Shown here: one piece after another, positions 8,672 to 18,415 of the stretch
How the letters are laid out: each line of letters opens with the position of its first letter
Numbering within the stretch: the stretch's first letter is position 1
Origin: Bacteroidales bacterium
GTDB taxonomy: Bacteria; Bacteroidota; Bacteroidia; Bacteroidales; Bacteroidaceae
Direction: 5' to 3'
Length of the DNA stretch: 64,000 nucleotides
Assembly: GCA_030528715.1 (NCBI GenBank)
Contig: JAUMYJ010000007.1
Span: 1 to 64,000, forward strand
Position numbers and translations under genes: made by a program
The notes under the pieces: model-generated
The model's database searches: none
Told to the model about the DNA's origin: nothing
The model's input: only the letters and a program-made list of their open reading frames with translations

Positions 8672-11197
8672 ATGAGCCTTAAACAATGGTTGTATAGTGT
8701 TGCTCTTGCACTGGCGTGTGCTTGGGGGCAGCAAAGTTATGCTCAAACCAGCATGACAGATGAGCAGATTATGGAGTTCATGCTCAAAGAAAAATCGGCT
8801 GGTGTGAGTGATGCCCAAATAGCCTCGAAACTTGTGACACGTGGTGTAAATATCACGCAGTTGCGTCGTGTGGCCTCTTCTATGAAAGAGAATGGTGCCA
8901 ATAATACTACGATAGGTAAGCGTAGCTCAACAGCCACACGCATACGCGCAAATAATGGTGGTACACCTGCTACTACAGCAGACAAAGGCAAAGAGGCCAT
9001 GCGCACTGCCATAAAAGGCAATGCGCATGCACAGCGTAGAGGGCTTGACCTCGATGCCTCTGAGACGATGCGCCGTAATGAACAGTTGATGGCCGAAGAA
9101 ATTGGTGAAATCATGCCTGACACGATACAACTCTATAAGGCACTTGTAGAGCAACTTGAAACAGATAAACGCAAGGTATTTGGGCGTGATATTTTTAATA
9201 ATAGAGAGCTGAGCTTTGAGCCCAACATGAACATCGCAACACCTAATGACTATATTTTAGGTCCTGGTGATGCCGTGTTTGTAGACATTTATGGGGCCTC
9301 GCAAAAGAGCCTAGAAAGCATGGTCTCTCCCGAAGGCACGATACAGATAGATGGCTATGGCCCAGTAAAAGTGGGGGGTATGACTGTGGCTGCAGCTACC
9401 GCCAAGTTGCGCGCTACGGTGGGGTTGCGTCACCAAGGCTCACAAATTCGCCTTTCAGTAGGGCAAACTAAGACGATTACAGTAAACATTGCAGGTGAGG
9501 TAAAAACGCCAGGAACGTATACGCTCTCGGCCTTTGCAACGGTGTTTAACGCGCTGTATATGGCGGGAGGAATTAACGATATCGGTACACTGCGTAATAT
9601 AAAAGTATATCGTGGTGGCCGTTTGATTTCGACGGTTGATGTGTATGCTTATATCATGTCGGGTAAGTTAGCGGGCAATGTGCGTTTGGCTGCTAATGAT
9701 ATGATAGTCGTAGGGGCTTATGAAGGGCTTGTACACATGACAGGTAAAGTCAAACGCCCCATGTACTATGAAGTAAAACGTAATGAGAGCTTAGCCACAG
9801 TCATAGACTATGCTGGTGGCTTCACTGGCGATGCTTATCAAAAATCTGTTCGGGTGCTACGTAAGAGTACGGGGGCTTATACCGTGCATACACTGGGAGA
9901 ATTTGAGCGTGGTACGTTCCAAATGACTGATGGCGATTCTGTGTTTGTAGACTCTGCGTTAAACCGCTTTGAAAATATGGTAGAGGTAAAGGGTGCGGTG
10001 TTTCGACCAGGCTTGTATAGTCTAGGCGGTGAGGTTAGCACCGTACGCGAGCTCTTATCGCGTGCTGATGGTGTGACCGAAGATGCTATCGTGGCAAGAG
10101 GTGTACTGCATCGCCGTCGTCCTGACCGCACACTTGAAGTTATAGCCCTTGACCTCAAAGGTATCTTAGAGCATCGCTTGGCAGATGTTGGGCTTAAAAA
10201 TGAAGATGTACTCTTTGTACCTAGCCGTAAAGAACTACAAGAGGCACGCACGCTGACCATTATGGGTGAAGTACTCTATCCTGGGGTATATAATTATGCA
10301 GAGCGTACTACCATCGAAGATCTTGTGCTGCAAGCAGGTGGCTTAACAGAGGCTGCGTCAGTAGTTAAGGTAGATGTGTCGCGCCGTATCTTGGAGCGTA
10401 CTGCCGAAGAGTCGAGTAACCTTGTTGCACGTACCTATACGCTGCGTCTTAAAGACGGCTTTGTGGTAGAAGGGGAGCCTGGCTTCTTATTAGAACCTTA
10501 CGATGAGGTGTATGTGCGCCGTAGCCCTGCATATAGTGACCAAAAACATGTACAGATAGAGGGAGAAATCGCTTTTGAAGGAACCTATACGCTTAATGAA
10601 AAGGGGCAACGATTGAGTGAACTTGTAGCTATGGCTGGTGGATTAACACCCGAAGCCTATGCTAAGGGTGCGCGCCTAGTACGTGAGTTGACACCCGAAG
10701 AAATAGCACAGCAGCGCGCTTTAGTAAAGCACCTGTCGGCGGCTGATACTACTATGCAGCGTCGTTTGCTTGAAGTAGAGCTGTCACGCCATGTGGGTAT
10801 CAATCTTGATATGGCCATCAAATATCCTGGTAATGACCGTTGGGATTTGGTGTTGCGTCCTGGTGATCGCTTGATTATCCCTCAGTATAACAATACGGTA
10901 TATATCCATGGGGCTGTAATGTTTCCAAGTACGGTAGCTTATCACCCTAATGCAAATCTTAATTATTATATTAACTCAGCTGGTGGGTTTAGTACGATGG
11001 CACGCAAGGGCAAAGTTTTTGTAGTGCGTGCCAATGGCACGGTAAGCCGTGTGCGTAGTGCTAAAGATATTGAGCCAGGGTGTCAAATCGTGGTTCCAGA
11101 GCGGGCTGCACGTCGTGGTATTACGATGACAGAACTCTTCGCGCTTGGTGGCTCGTTGGCTTCTATTGCAGCTGTTATTGTGACGCTTTTAAAATAA
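8672..11197 (+). CDS. Polysaccharide export protein with multiple SLBB domains (Wza-like)
   Basis: The 841-residue protein has a signal peptide ending near AQTSM (residue 25). A charged, Thr- and Ala-rich segment follows. The polysaccharide export (Poly_export) domain begins near residue 195 with YILGPGDAVFVDIYG. After it come several SLBB repeats, seen as recurring blocks such as VNIAGEVKTPGTYTLS, VEVKGAVFRPGLYSL, LTIMGEVLYPGVYNY, VQIEGEIAFEGTYTL and VYIHGAVMFPSTVAY. A hydrophobic helix (822-841) closes the chain. Wza-type proteins form the outer-membrane channel for capsule or exopolysaccharide. This one is about twice the length of E. coli Wza, as usual in Bacteroidetes. The Wzz gene follows after seven bases. 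Confidence 0.92.
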   Translation: MSLKQWLYSVALALACAWGQQSYAQTSMTDEQIMEFMLKEKSAGVSDAQIASKLVTRGVNITQLRRVASSMKENGANNTTIGKRSSTATRIRANNGGTPATTADKGKEAMRTAIKGNAHAQRRGLDLDASETMRRNEQLMAEEIGEIMPDTIQLYKALVEQLETDKRKVFGRDIFNNRELSFEPNMNIATPNDYILGPGDAVFVDIYGASQKSLESMVSPEGTIQIDGYGPVKVGGMTVAAATAKLRATVGLRHQGSQIRLSVGQTKTITVNIAGEVKTPGTYTLSAFATVFNALYMAGGINDIGTLRNIKVYRGGRLISTVDVYAYIMSGKLAGNVRLAANDMIVVGAYEGLVHMTGKVKRPMYYEVKRNESLATVIDYAGGFTGDAYQKSVRVLRKSTGAYTVHTLGEFERGTFQMTDGDSVFVDSALNRFENMVEVKGAVFRPGLYSLGGEVSTVRELLSRADGVTEDAIVARGVLHRRRPDRTLEVIALDLKGILEHRLADVGLKNEDVLFVPSRKELQEARTLTIMGEVLYPGVYNYAERTTIEDLVLQAGGLTEAASVVKVDVSRRILERTAEESSNLVARTYTLRLKDGFVVEGEPGFLLEPYDEVYVRRSPAYSDQKHVQIEGEIAFEGTYTLNEKGQRLSELVAMAGGLTPEAYAKGARLVRELTPEEIAQQRALVKHLSAADTTMQRRLLEVELSRHVGINLDMAIKYPGNDRWDLVLRPGDRLIIPQYNNTVYIHGAVMFPSTVAYHPNANLNYYINSAGGFSTMARKGKVFVVRANGTVSRVRSAKDIEPGCQIVVPERAARRGITMTELFALGGSLASIAAVIVTLLK

Positions 11198-11204
11198 GCA
11201 AGGT

Positions 11205-12251
11205 ATGCGCAAAGAACTCAATCTTTTTGTTTTGCTTACAACGACCTTAGTGCGTTATTGGCGTGTCTTAGGAGGGATTTTTGTGTTGGCAACATTACTT
11301 GCTGTAGTTTATATGTTTAGCTTGCCCCGTTATTATACCAGTATGGTGCAAGTTATACCTGAGACAAAGCAAAATGGTAGCTTCTCATTACCAGGAGGTT
11401 TGGTAGATGTAGCTTCTATTGCTGGTATCAGTCTTAATAGTATGTCGGGCGATGATGCGATAAACCCAGATATTTATCCCGATATATTTAAGTCGACCAA
11501 CTTTATTGTAGACGTGCTTAACATAGAGGTGGAAACACTTGAAGGCAAGCGTATGAGCTATTATGACTATGTTATGAAGTATCGTCCCATGCCTTGGTGG
11601 GAGCATTTGTTGAGTAACGACACTATGCCTGAAAAATTACCTCAAATAGAGCCCAAGCGTTTGACACGTGAGCAAGAACGCCTGTTGCGTGAAATACAAC
11701 AGCGTATCCAATGTTTTATTGATAAAAAAACAGGCATGATAGACTTGCGTATTACTGCCTTTGAGCCCTCGGTAGCAGCAACTCTTGCCGATGGTATTAT
11801 GGCTAAGCTACAAGGCTACATCACAGACTATCGTACGAGTAAGATACGCAATGATATAGCGTATAGTGAGCAATTAGCTAAAACAGCCAAAGCTGACTAT
11901 GAAAAAGCACAGCGTGCCTATGTGAGTTATTCCGATAGTCATCAAGGTGCAGTGTTAAGCCAATATCAGACTCGTCGTACCGAACTCGAAAATGAAATGC
12001 AGCTGCAATACCAACAATACAATCAAGTGCAGCAGCAACTTATTTTTTTGCAAGGTAAGCTGCAAGAGCGTGTACCTGCTTTTACGGTTATTCAGTCAGC
12101 AAGTATTCCTACACGCCCTGCTGGCCCTAAGCGCGTCTTTGGTGTGATGGGTATTGTGGGTTTTACGCTTTTTGTATCCTTTGTTGTACTTGCAATTCAG
12201 ACGTTGAGACAATGGTATAAAAGTGTTCAAACTGTGGATAATGAAGACTGA
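11205..12251 (+). CDS. Chain-length determinant protein (Wzz/PCP family)
   Basis: This inner-membrane polysaccharide co-polymerase sets glycan chain length and links polymerisation to export. The 348-residue protein has the two expected membrane helices, near residues 18-40 and 306-330. A large periplasmic part lies between them, including a Gln-rich helical, probably coiled-coil stretch at about 225-285. The second helix is preceded by a Pro-rich SIPTRPAGPKR motif typical of the family. There is no Walker A or Tyr-rich cytoplasmic kinase domain, so it is not a Wzc-type fusion. The next gene starts inside its last codons. Confidence 0.9.
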   Translation: MRKELNLFVLLTTTLVRYWRVLGGIFVLATLLAVVYMFSLPRYYTSMVQVIPETKQNGSFSLPGGLVDVASIAGISLNSMSGDDAINPDIYPDIFKSTNFIVDVLNIEVETLEGKRMSYYDYVMKYRPMPWWEHLLSNDTMPEKLPQIEPKRLTREQERLLREIQQRIQCFIDKKTGMIDLRITAFEPSVAATLADGIMAKLQGYITDYRTSKIRNDIAYSEQLAKTAKADYEKAQRAYVSYSDSHQGAVLSQYQTRRTELENEMQLQYQQYNQVQQQLIFLQGKLQERVPAFTVIQSASIPTRPAGPKRVFGVMGIVGFTLFVSFVVLAIQTLRQWYKSVQTVDNED

Positions 12252-12972
12252 TATTACTCTCGTTAGTGTTATCACCGTAGTGCGCAATGCGGCTTCTAAT
12301 ATTGAGGCTACGTTGCGTAGTGTTATTGCCCTCAAAGATGAGCGTTTGCAGTATGTAGTACTTGATGGTGGGAGCACTGATGGCACACTACAAATACTAG
12401 AACGCTACACGGAGCACATTGACTATATGCATAGTCGTGCCGATGGGGGTATTTATGAGGCGATGAACGATGCCTTGGCATACACGACAGGAAGCTATAT
12501 CCTCAACATCAATGCTGGAGACCGTTTGTTACATCTGCCGTATGCAGCACTTACTGCTTATGTAGCCGATGAAGCGTGTGGTGCTGTATGTGGTAGTGTT
12601 GTGACCGAGGCAGGTCGTGTAATAACACCCATACATTGCCGTACAAAGCTACGCTATTACAATATACTGCCCCATCAAGGTTTATGTTATAAACGTGAGC
12701 TTTTGGCCTCTTCACCCTATGATACACACTATCGTGTCTTTGCTGACTTTGACTTAAATCAACGTCTCTTCCTTCTAGGTCGCAAACGCTATCATGTCGA
12801 GAATGTGGTGGTTGCAGAGCATGCTATGGATGGAGTGTCTAATCACAAGTCAGCGGCTAATGAATTGTTTGCTATCATACGGAAAAATTGTGGTTTGATA
12901 GCGCAGTGCATTGCTTGGTGTCGTTTCAAGTATTTAGGAGTTCTTAGTCGTATCAATGCATGGAGCGTTTAG
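12241..12972 (+). CDS. Family 2 glycosyltransferase
   Basis: The 243-residue protein has a GT-A fold of the WcaA type. It begins with the nucleotide-sugar site VSVITVVRN, followed by VVLDGGSTDGT and a GGIYEAMNDALAYTTG segment. NINAGDR takes the place of the usual DxD region, as is common in this subgroup. I chose the ATG at 12241, which overlaps the wzz stop by 11 bases. An upstream GTG would add six residues that do not fit the family. It probably adds one sugar to the lipid-linked repeat unit on the cytoplasmic face. Donor and acceptor are unknown. Confidence 0.88.
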   Translation: MKTDITLVSVITVVRNAASNIEATLRSVIALKDERLQYVVLDGGSTDGTLQILERYTEHIDYMHSRADGGIYEAMNDALAYTTGSYILNINAGDRLLHLPYAALTAYVADEACGAVCGSVVTEAGRVITPIHCRTKLRYYNILPHQGLCYKRELLASSPYDTHYRVFADFDLNQRLFLLGRKRYHVENVVVAEHAMDGVSNHKSAANELFAIIRKNCGLIAQCIAWCRFKYLGVLSRINAWSV

Positions 12973-13799
12973 TCATACTTGTTGTCTTATATGAGGTCTT
13001 GCCTGAGGCATCACCGACCTTACGTAGCTTGTCGGCGTGTCGTAAGTGGCTATTGACACATAGCCATCACATTATCGTGCGCGATAATAGTCCGAAAGCA
13101 CTTACTATTACACAGCAAGCATGCTTGCGTGCCATGTTCGATAGCTGTACACTAACTTATCAGCACGATGGGCAAAATTTACCACTTTCGAAAGTATATA
13201 ACCATGTGATAGCCAATGAAGTTGCTAGGCAAGACTTCTTATTGTTGCTAGACGATGATACCACTTTCGATGAAAGATTGATAACAACCTTTGCTTTGGC
13301 GCAGCAGGCCTATCCCGAGACCAACTTGTTTCTGCCTATTATCCGTAGTGGTAGTGCTATCGTGAGTCCTTCGCATCAACGCTTGTTTAAAGGCTCATAT
13401 TGGACAACTGAGCAGTGTGGACTTATTGCAGCTAAGGGGGTTACAGCTATCAATAGCGGTATGTTTATCGCAGGGCGCTATCTGCGTGGGCGTTTTGCAG
13501 GCTATGACGAGCGTTTGGCCTTTTACGCTACTGACAATTACTTTATGTGGCGTTATAGCCAACATCACGAGACGCTATATGTGCTAGACTATACGCTCCA
13601 TCATGTGCTAAATTTTTATGCAGCCGATGAGTCCATCAATAGTAAAGTGCGTCGTTTGCGTGCGATGCGCGAGGGCGCACTCATCTTAGAGCGTCAGCGT
13701 AATCCTTGGCTATTGCCTTTGGTCTATGCGTATTGGGATATATTTAGTATCAAGTGTGCTATTAAGCAGCGCAGTACTCAATTCTTATTTGTACGCTAG
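12960..13799 (+). CDS. Family 2 glycosyltransferase (rhamnosyltransferase-like)
   Basis: The 279-residue protein begins VILVVLYEVLPEASPTLRSL. It carries an LLLLDDDTTFD acidic metal-binding motif near residue 97 and a later GYDERLAFYATDNYFMWR segment, typical of GT2 enzymes related to rhamnosyltransferases. The start codon overlaps the end of the previous GT2 gene by 13 bases, so translation is probably coupled. Its acceptor and donor cannot be read from sequence. It most likely works on the same repeat unit as its neighbours. Confidence 0.82.
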   Translation: MERLVILVVLYEVLPEASPTLRSLSACRKWLLTHSHHIIVRDNSPKALTITQQACLRAMFDSCTLTYQHDGQNLPLSKVYNHVIANEVARQDFLLLLDDDTTFDERLITTFALAQQAYPETNLFLPIIRSGSAIVSPSHQRLFKGSYWTTEQCGLIAAKGVTAINSGMFIAGRYLRGRFAGYDERLAFYATDNYFMWRYSQHHETLYVLDYTLHHVLNFYAADESINSKVRRLRAMREGALILERQRNPWLLPLVYAYWDIFSIKCAIKQRSTQFLFVR

Positions 13800-13807
13800 C
13801 TTGCCTT

Positions 13808-15091
13808 ATGGGAACAGAAATGTTTATGCTATTGGTAGCACTCAACTGGGAGAGCTATTTATTCTGGCTATTGCTATCGGCACTGGTATTATGGCCAGTG
13901 ATGCGTCGTTGTAGTGATAGTTGGTTTGACCCTATGCGCTATTTTGCGCTGTTTGCTATGTTTGCCAATGCTGTTCCTCCATTTCTTTATCAGCAGGGTT
14001 TTTGTAGTGTTGAGCTTCTTTTATACTTTCTGTTGAGTGAAGCCTTGTTGTGGGCAGGTATTCTTACACTGGCACGACCTCGGCAAAAACTCTCCGCTGT
14101 AACCTTAAAGTTTGACTATGAAGTAGGCTACCAACTCTATGTTTTTGCTTGTGTAGTTTACATGGCTGTGACATTTCTAAGCTATGCACTCTATGGTATC
14201 CCTTTATTTTTAGACAAGAGTCGCCTTTCAGTCTACTCTGAGTCGGGGGGCTTTGGATTGTTTATCCGAATCAATGGCTTTCTAGCTATTTATATTTTGG
14301 TTTATGGTTTCTATTTGCTACAACGTGGTAGTCAACGTGTCATAAGCCTACTCGGTTTGATAGGTGTAGCTTTGATACTACTACTCAATGGGTCTAAGTC
14401 AGGTCTGCTGAATGTAATGTTTGCCTTTTGGGGATATAGTGTCTATTACTTAGGCAAGGTACCTCAGGCTAAACGCGTTGGGTTGTTTTTATCTGTGGGC
14501 GTTCTTGCTGCCATTGCTATCATTCTCATACAAACGATTAAGGACGAAGGTACTTGGATAACGGCGCTTATAGGCTTTGTGACACGATTGAGCGCTTCGG
14601 GTGATGCATTTTTCATCGCCTTTCCTTATAACAATTACGATGTTGTTGAGATAGACGCCCCACTGCGCTATCTTTTTAGTGGCCCATTGGCCGCGTTCCG
14701 TCTTATTTCGCCCGAGGACATCGTCTCTATTGGCAATCAACTTGGTTGGTACATCTATCCTAAGACCGCGGGTGAAAATCTTGGCCCTAATGCACGTATG
14801 CCCGTTTTGAGTTATATCCTTTTTGGTTGGGGGGGGCTCTTTCTAGCCTATTTTAGTGGCTTGCTCATCTCTTGGGTACTCTATCGCTTGCCCTATTATT
14901 TACCCTCTGGGATTATTGGTACGGCTTTTTTTACTTACATCTACGTTCATTTTGCTTCGGGTGTCACAGATATTGGCTTAGGTCTTGGCTTTTTGTTTGA
15001 CTTCTTTGTCAATGGTGTGTTGCTCATAGCGTTAGTGTATGGGGCTAGCTATTATCAAATGGTCAAGCATCGTGCCTCTTTCTCATTTTAA
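13808..15091 (+). CDS. Wzy-like oligosaccharide repeat-unit polymerase
   Basis: The 427-residue protein is almost entirely hydrophobic, with about 11-12 membrane segments. A larger periplasmic-type loop falls at roughly residues 255-330 and contains Tyr, Gly, Asp and Pro-rich stretches such as LGWYIYPKTAGENLGPNARM. This is the layout of Wzy or O-antigen polymerases, which join lipid-linked repeat units in the periplasm. Sequence similarity in this family is low, so the call rests on topology and on its place between Wzz and glycosyltransferase genes, in a locus that also has a Wzx. A run of eight G bases lies in codons Trp-Gly-Gly near residue 342. Confidence 0.82.
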   Translation: MGTEMFMLLVALNWESYLFWLLLSALVLWPVMRRCSDSWFDPMRYFALFAMFANAVPPFLYQQGFCSVELLLYFLLSEALLWAGILTLARPRQKLSAVTLKFDYEVGYQLYVFACVVYMAVTFLSYALYGIPLFLDKSRLSVYSESGGFGLFIRINGFLAIYILVYGFYLLQRGSQRVISLLGLIGVALILLLNGSKSGLLNVMFAFWGYSVYYLGKVPQAKRVGLFLSVGVLAAIAIILIQTIKDEGTWITALIGFVTRLSASGDAFFIAFPYNNYDVVEIDAPLRYLFSGPLAAFRLISPEDIVSIGNQLGWYIYPKTAGENLGPNARMPVLSYILFGWGGLFLAYFSGLLISWVLYRLPYYLPSGIIGTAFFTYIYVHFASGVTDIGLGLGFLFDFFVNGVLLIALVYGASYYQMVKHRASFSF

Positions 15092-15104
15092 TCGCTCATA
15101 AAAC

Positions 15105-16202
15105 ATGCGTATCGTAATAGATAATATCATCTTTTCTTGGCAACGCTCTGGAGGCATTTCTGTCGTATGGGGAGAGTTGCTGAAAGGCTTGTTGGCTGCG
15201 TCCGATGCAGAGGTGCAGATACTCGAATACGAGGGTGCATCTGCCTTTAATATCGTTCGTCGTCATTTGCACATAGCCCCTAAGCTACTGCGTCGGTTGT
15301 CACGTCATTGGTTTATATTTAAGCGTTACATGAGCAGAGCATGGCATTTTCAAGGTGTCGCTAGTGAACCCTTTATTTTTCACTCGTCTTATTACCGCTA
15401 CTCTACCCACGCCAAGGCTATCAATGTAGTCACGGTACACGACTTTATTTACGAGCGCTTTACTCATTCGCTAGCTACCATGATACACCGCTGGCAGAAG
15501 CGTGCTGCACTGCGTGCGGCCGATATCGTAGTGTGTATATCGCAAAACACCAAAGACGACCTTCTACACTACTATCCTGAGATTAGCCCTGAGCGTATTC
15601 GTATCATTCACAATGGAGTGAGCGATACGTATCAGCCACTTCCTCATGAGTACACCCCACCCCTTACACTGCAACACGATAGCTATCTTCTTTTTGTGGG
15701 TAGTCGTGCGGCTTATAAACGCTTTGATATAGCTGTCGCGACGGCTCAGGCTACGGGGCAAAGCTTGGCTATCGTAGGGCCACCACTTAGCTCTGCCGAG
15801 CAAGCATTGCTCAATCAGCATCGTGTCTGTTGGCATGCCTATGGCTACCTCGAAGAGCAAGCGTTACGCTACCTCTATGCTAAGGCCACAGCACTGATTT
15901 ATGCTTCTGAGTACGAAGGGTTTGGTATCCCCATTGTAGAGGCACAACGCTGTGGCTGCCCTGTTATTGCTTGTGGCTTCTCGTCTATACCCGAGGTTAT
16001 TGGTGATTACCCAATACTTCTAACACGTCCTGATGTTACCGAAGCGATGAGTTACGTCGACAGGCTGCTACACGAGCCTTTATTTAGAGAAAAAGTAGTA
16101 TCTTTGGGATATGCAAATGCCAAGCGATTTTCTTGGCAACGCATGCAAGAGCAATACATACAATTATATCGCGACTTATGGCAAACGCATCACAAGCCTT
16201 AA
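15105..16202 (+). CDS. Family 4 glycosyltransferase
   Basis: The 365-residue protein has a GT-B fold. Near the N-terminus it has [15 protein letters not shown], the glycine loop of the acceptor domain. The C-terminal nucleotide-sugar domain shows [15 protein letters not shown] near residue 196 and the E-x7-E signature in [19 protein letters not shown] near 267. It is a retaining enzyme, related to mannosyl- and other hexosyltransferases of surface glycan loci. It starts 13 bases after wzy, and the next glycosyltransferase gene starts within its last 25 bases. Confidence 0.9.
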   Translation: MRIVIDNIIFSWQRSGGISVVWGELLKGLLAASDAEVQILEYEGASAFNIVRRHLHIAPKLLRRLSRHWFIFKRYMSRAWHFQGVASEPFIFHSSYYRYSTHAKAINVVTVHDFIYERFTHSLATMIHRWQKRAALRAADIVVCISQNTKDDLLHYYPEISPERIRIIHNGVSDTYQPLPHEYTPPLTLQHDSYLLFVGSRAAYKRFDIAVATAQATGQSLAIVGPPLSSAEQALLNQHRVCWHAYGYLEEQALRYLYAKATALIYASEYEGFGIPIVEAQRCGCPVIACGFSSIPEVIGDYPILLTRPDVTEAMSYVDRLLHEPLFREKVVSLGYANAKRFSWQRMQEQYIQLYRDLWQTHHKP

Positions 16203-16951
16203 CGCTATCCGTCATTACCGTAACTTACAATAGTGTAGCCACTATTCGTGACACCATTGATAGCGTATTGTCACAAAGCTATCCCCATGTTGAGTACATT
16301 ATAGTTGATGGCCATAGTACCGATGGCACGATGGCTATTGTTACAAGCTATGGTGAGCGTATTGCAAAGGTTGTTTCTGAGTCAGACCATGGCATCTACG
16401 ATGCGATGAATAAAGGCATTGCTATGGCTACCGGCGAGATTATAGGCTTGCTTAATGCAGATGACGTCTTTGCCCACCGCGATGTGTTGGCGCACATTGC
16501 TGCTACCTTTCAAGGCGAGCCACAGCTGCAAGCTGTACATGGTAACCTTAATTATGTCTCTGCTAACGATCTCTCACGTGTCGTACGCTTTTGGAGTTCG
16601 GGTGAATATACCTTAGGAGCTTTTTTTCGCGGTTGGCATCCTGCTCATCCTACGCTATACGTGCGCCGTGAGGTTTATACACGCTATGGTACATTTAATA
16701 CCTCCCTCCCTATTTCGGCCGATTTTGAGCTCATGTTGCGCTTATTTGAGCGTCACCACATTCGTTCGCGTCACTTGCCTGAGGTTTTGGTGCTTATGAG
16801 GGTCGGGGGGGCTAGTAATGGTTTCTCAGCCTTATACCGCAGTATTAGGCAATGTAGGCAAGCGTTTTTACTCAATGGTTTTAAGCCACCATTGCTTTAT
16901 CCAGCTTATCGATTGGGGCCTAAACTTTTACAATATATCAAGCGTGCATGA
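16178..16951 (+). CDS. Family 2 glycosyltransferase (WcaA-like)
   Basis: The 257-residue protein has the classic GT-A layout: LSVITVTYNS, then IIVDGHSTDGT, then SDHGIYDAMNKGIAMATGE, and the DxD-like NADD near residue 103. PISADFELMLRLF later in the chain is also typical. I chose the ATG at 16178, which gives [19 protein letters not shown] and overlaps the GT4 gene by 25 bases. An upstream TTG would add 15 unrelated residues. It is the last plus-strand gene of the locus. A run of seven G bases lies in its C-terminal coding part. Confidence 0.88.
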   Translation: MANASQALTLSVITVTYNSVATIRDTIDSVLSQSYPHVEYIIVDGHSTDGTMAIVTSYGERIAKVVSESDHGIYDAMNKGIAMATGEIIGLLNADDVFAHRDVLAHIAATFQGEPQLQAVHGNLNYVSANDLSRVVRFWSSGEYTLGAFFRGWHPAHPTLYVRREVYTRYGTFNTSLPISADFELMLRLFERHHIRSRHLPEVLVLMRVGGASNGFSALYRSIRQCRQAFLLNGFKPPLLYPAYRLGPKLLQYIKRA

Positions 16952-16985
16952 GTGTTATATACTCATACACGCTTTTTGTTAACGC

Positions 16986-17083
16986 TTAGTTGTTGTTTCG
17001 TGCCAGGATACATTTGTGCCAGCTCTGGCAACAAACGTTTCGCGTCAAGATACATTTGTACCCTAACACGAAACACTAAAAAC
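16986..17083. repeat. 21-bp-period palindrome array, copy 2
   Basis: Unit centres lie at 16992, 17013, 17034, 17055 and 17076. The inner units are GATACATTTGTGCC, GCAACAAACGTTTC and GATACATTTGTACC. Linkers are GTGCCAG, AGCTCTG, GCGTCAA and CTAACAC. It fills the space between the converging GT2 and Wzx genes, and its last unit touches the Wzx stop codon. It may act as, or beside, a two-way terminator. Confidence 0.82.
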
Positions 17084-18414
17084 TACTTACTCCAAAACCA
17101 ATGAGTGCTACCAGCCATCAAATAGCGGTATTGTATCGGGAGGAGAATGGCTGAAAATAATAAAGAAATGCTCATCGCCATACAGATGCCCACAGCACCC
17201 CAAGCTTGGGTACAATAAATGGCTAAGGGAACGTAGGCTAAGCAGGTAAGAACTGAGCTATAAAGCTGTACACGCGTACGGCCGATACCATTGATGAAGT
17301 AGGCATAGAGATTGTTCCAATTGCCGATGGTCATGTATAGCCACATAGCTAGTGACAATGTGAGAGGCAGTTGCATACCTACCCATAACTGATAGACGAG
17401 TGATGAGCATATTACCATTATTCCACCTATAGCACTTAGCCCAGCCCAAGCTAGCAACATGCGATGTAGGCTGTAGCGTATCCAGTTATAATCTCCTTTG
17501 GTAAATGCCTCGGTAGCTGCTGACCAGAATGGCGTGATGAGGATAAGATAGACCATCGGGAGAACCGAAAAATATTTGAAGGCAATGTTGTAGTTTACGA
17601 CCTCCTCTGCACCGCCATAGCGACTCACAAAAACATTGGCTGTGGCAAAAAGCAATAGGCTAGCTATCTGTATGATAAAGAACTGTCCACCTAAGGAAAG
17701 GAGCGACTGAGCATGCTTGCGACTCACACTAGCTAGCTTGGGACGTAGCTCCTTAAAGCGCATAAATGTGATAGGGAATGCTATCACATATACCACCATC
17801 GGGGCAAAACTAAAACACAATGCTACACTTTGTAAATCGCCTTCGGGCTGTAACCATTGTAGCACATAGATACTCACGAGCGATAGTACGCTCCCTAGGC
17901 CTATGAGTAGGTCGTTGACAAATGGCATCTGTTTTGCTTGATAGATACTGCCTAGGCATTTGAGTACAAAACCCACGCAAAATGGAATGAGCATAATTAG
18001 CATGAGATGCCCAATATCCGTGGTGAGTTGCTGGGTAGGTAAAGCCAGTAACTTAGGCCAGTCTATCCAACGATGGACTATGAAATAGAGTGCATAGATA
18101 GCCGTAACGATAAGTGTCAATAAGGTTAGTGTCGTACTGATATAGCTACGTGCTAGCGCAAGGTCGCCTTTGGTGAGTGCCTCAGCGAGTTTGTTGCGTA
18201 GTCCATTACCCATACCTACGTCGAAGTAGCTAATCCACATCATTATGGAGCTAAGGGTGAGCCATACGCCATATTCAAACTTGTTAAGGTAATCTAGTGT
18301 AGCTGGCACGAGTAAAAACGAAACGAGTATTGCTCCCGCTTTGAGAGCAAGACTCGCTATAATATTGATACCGATGCGTCCATTACGCGTGTGGATTTTG
18401 TCTGTAAAGTTCAT
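17083..18414 (-). CDS. Wzx-like lipid-linked oligosaccharide flippase
   Basis: The 443-residue protein has about 12-14 membrane segments and begins with the conserved YxVWLTL-type motif (EYGVWLTLSSIMMWISYFD) of the polysaccharide-transport branch of the MOP superfamily. GMGNGLRNKLAEALTKGD near residue 68 is the standard loop after helix 2. The protein should flip undecaprenyl-linked repeat units to the periplasm for Wzy. It is the last of three minus-strand genes, one base after the GT4 gene, and converges on the plus-strand set. MATE-type drug efflux is unlikely given the context. Confidence 0.9.
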   Translation of the reverse strand: MNFTDKIHTRNGRIGINIIASLALKAGAILVSFLLVPATLDYLNKFEYGVWLTLSSIMMWISYFDVGMGNGLRNKLAEALTKGDLALARSYISTTLTLLTLIVTAIYALYFIVHRWIDWPKLLALPTQQLTTDIGHLMLIMLIPFCVGFVLKCLGSIYQAKQMPFVNDLLIGLGSVLSLVSIYVLQWLQPEGDLQSVALCFSFAPMVVYVIAFPITFMRFKELRPKLASVSRKHAQSLLSLGGQFFIIQIASLLLFATANVFVSRYGGAEEVVNYNIAFKYFSVLPMVYLILITPFWSAATEAFTKGDYNWIRYSLHRMLLAWAGLSAIGGIMVICSSLVYQLWVGMQLPLTLSLAMWLYMTIGNWNNLYAYFINGIGRTRVQLYSSVLTCLAYVPLAIYCTQAWGAVGICMAMSISLLFSAILLPIQYRYLMAGSTHWFWSK

Positions 18415-18415
18415 G

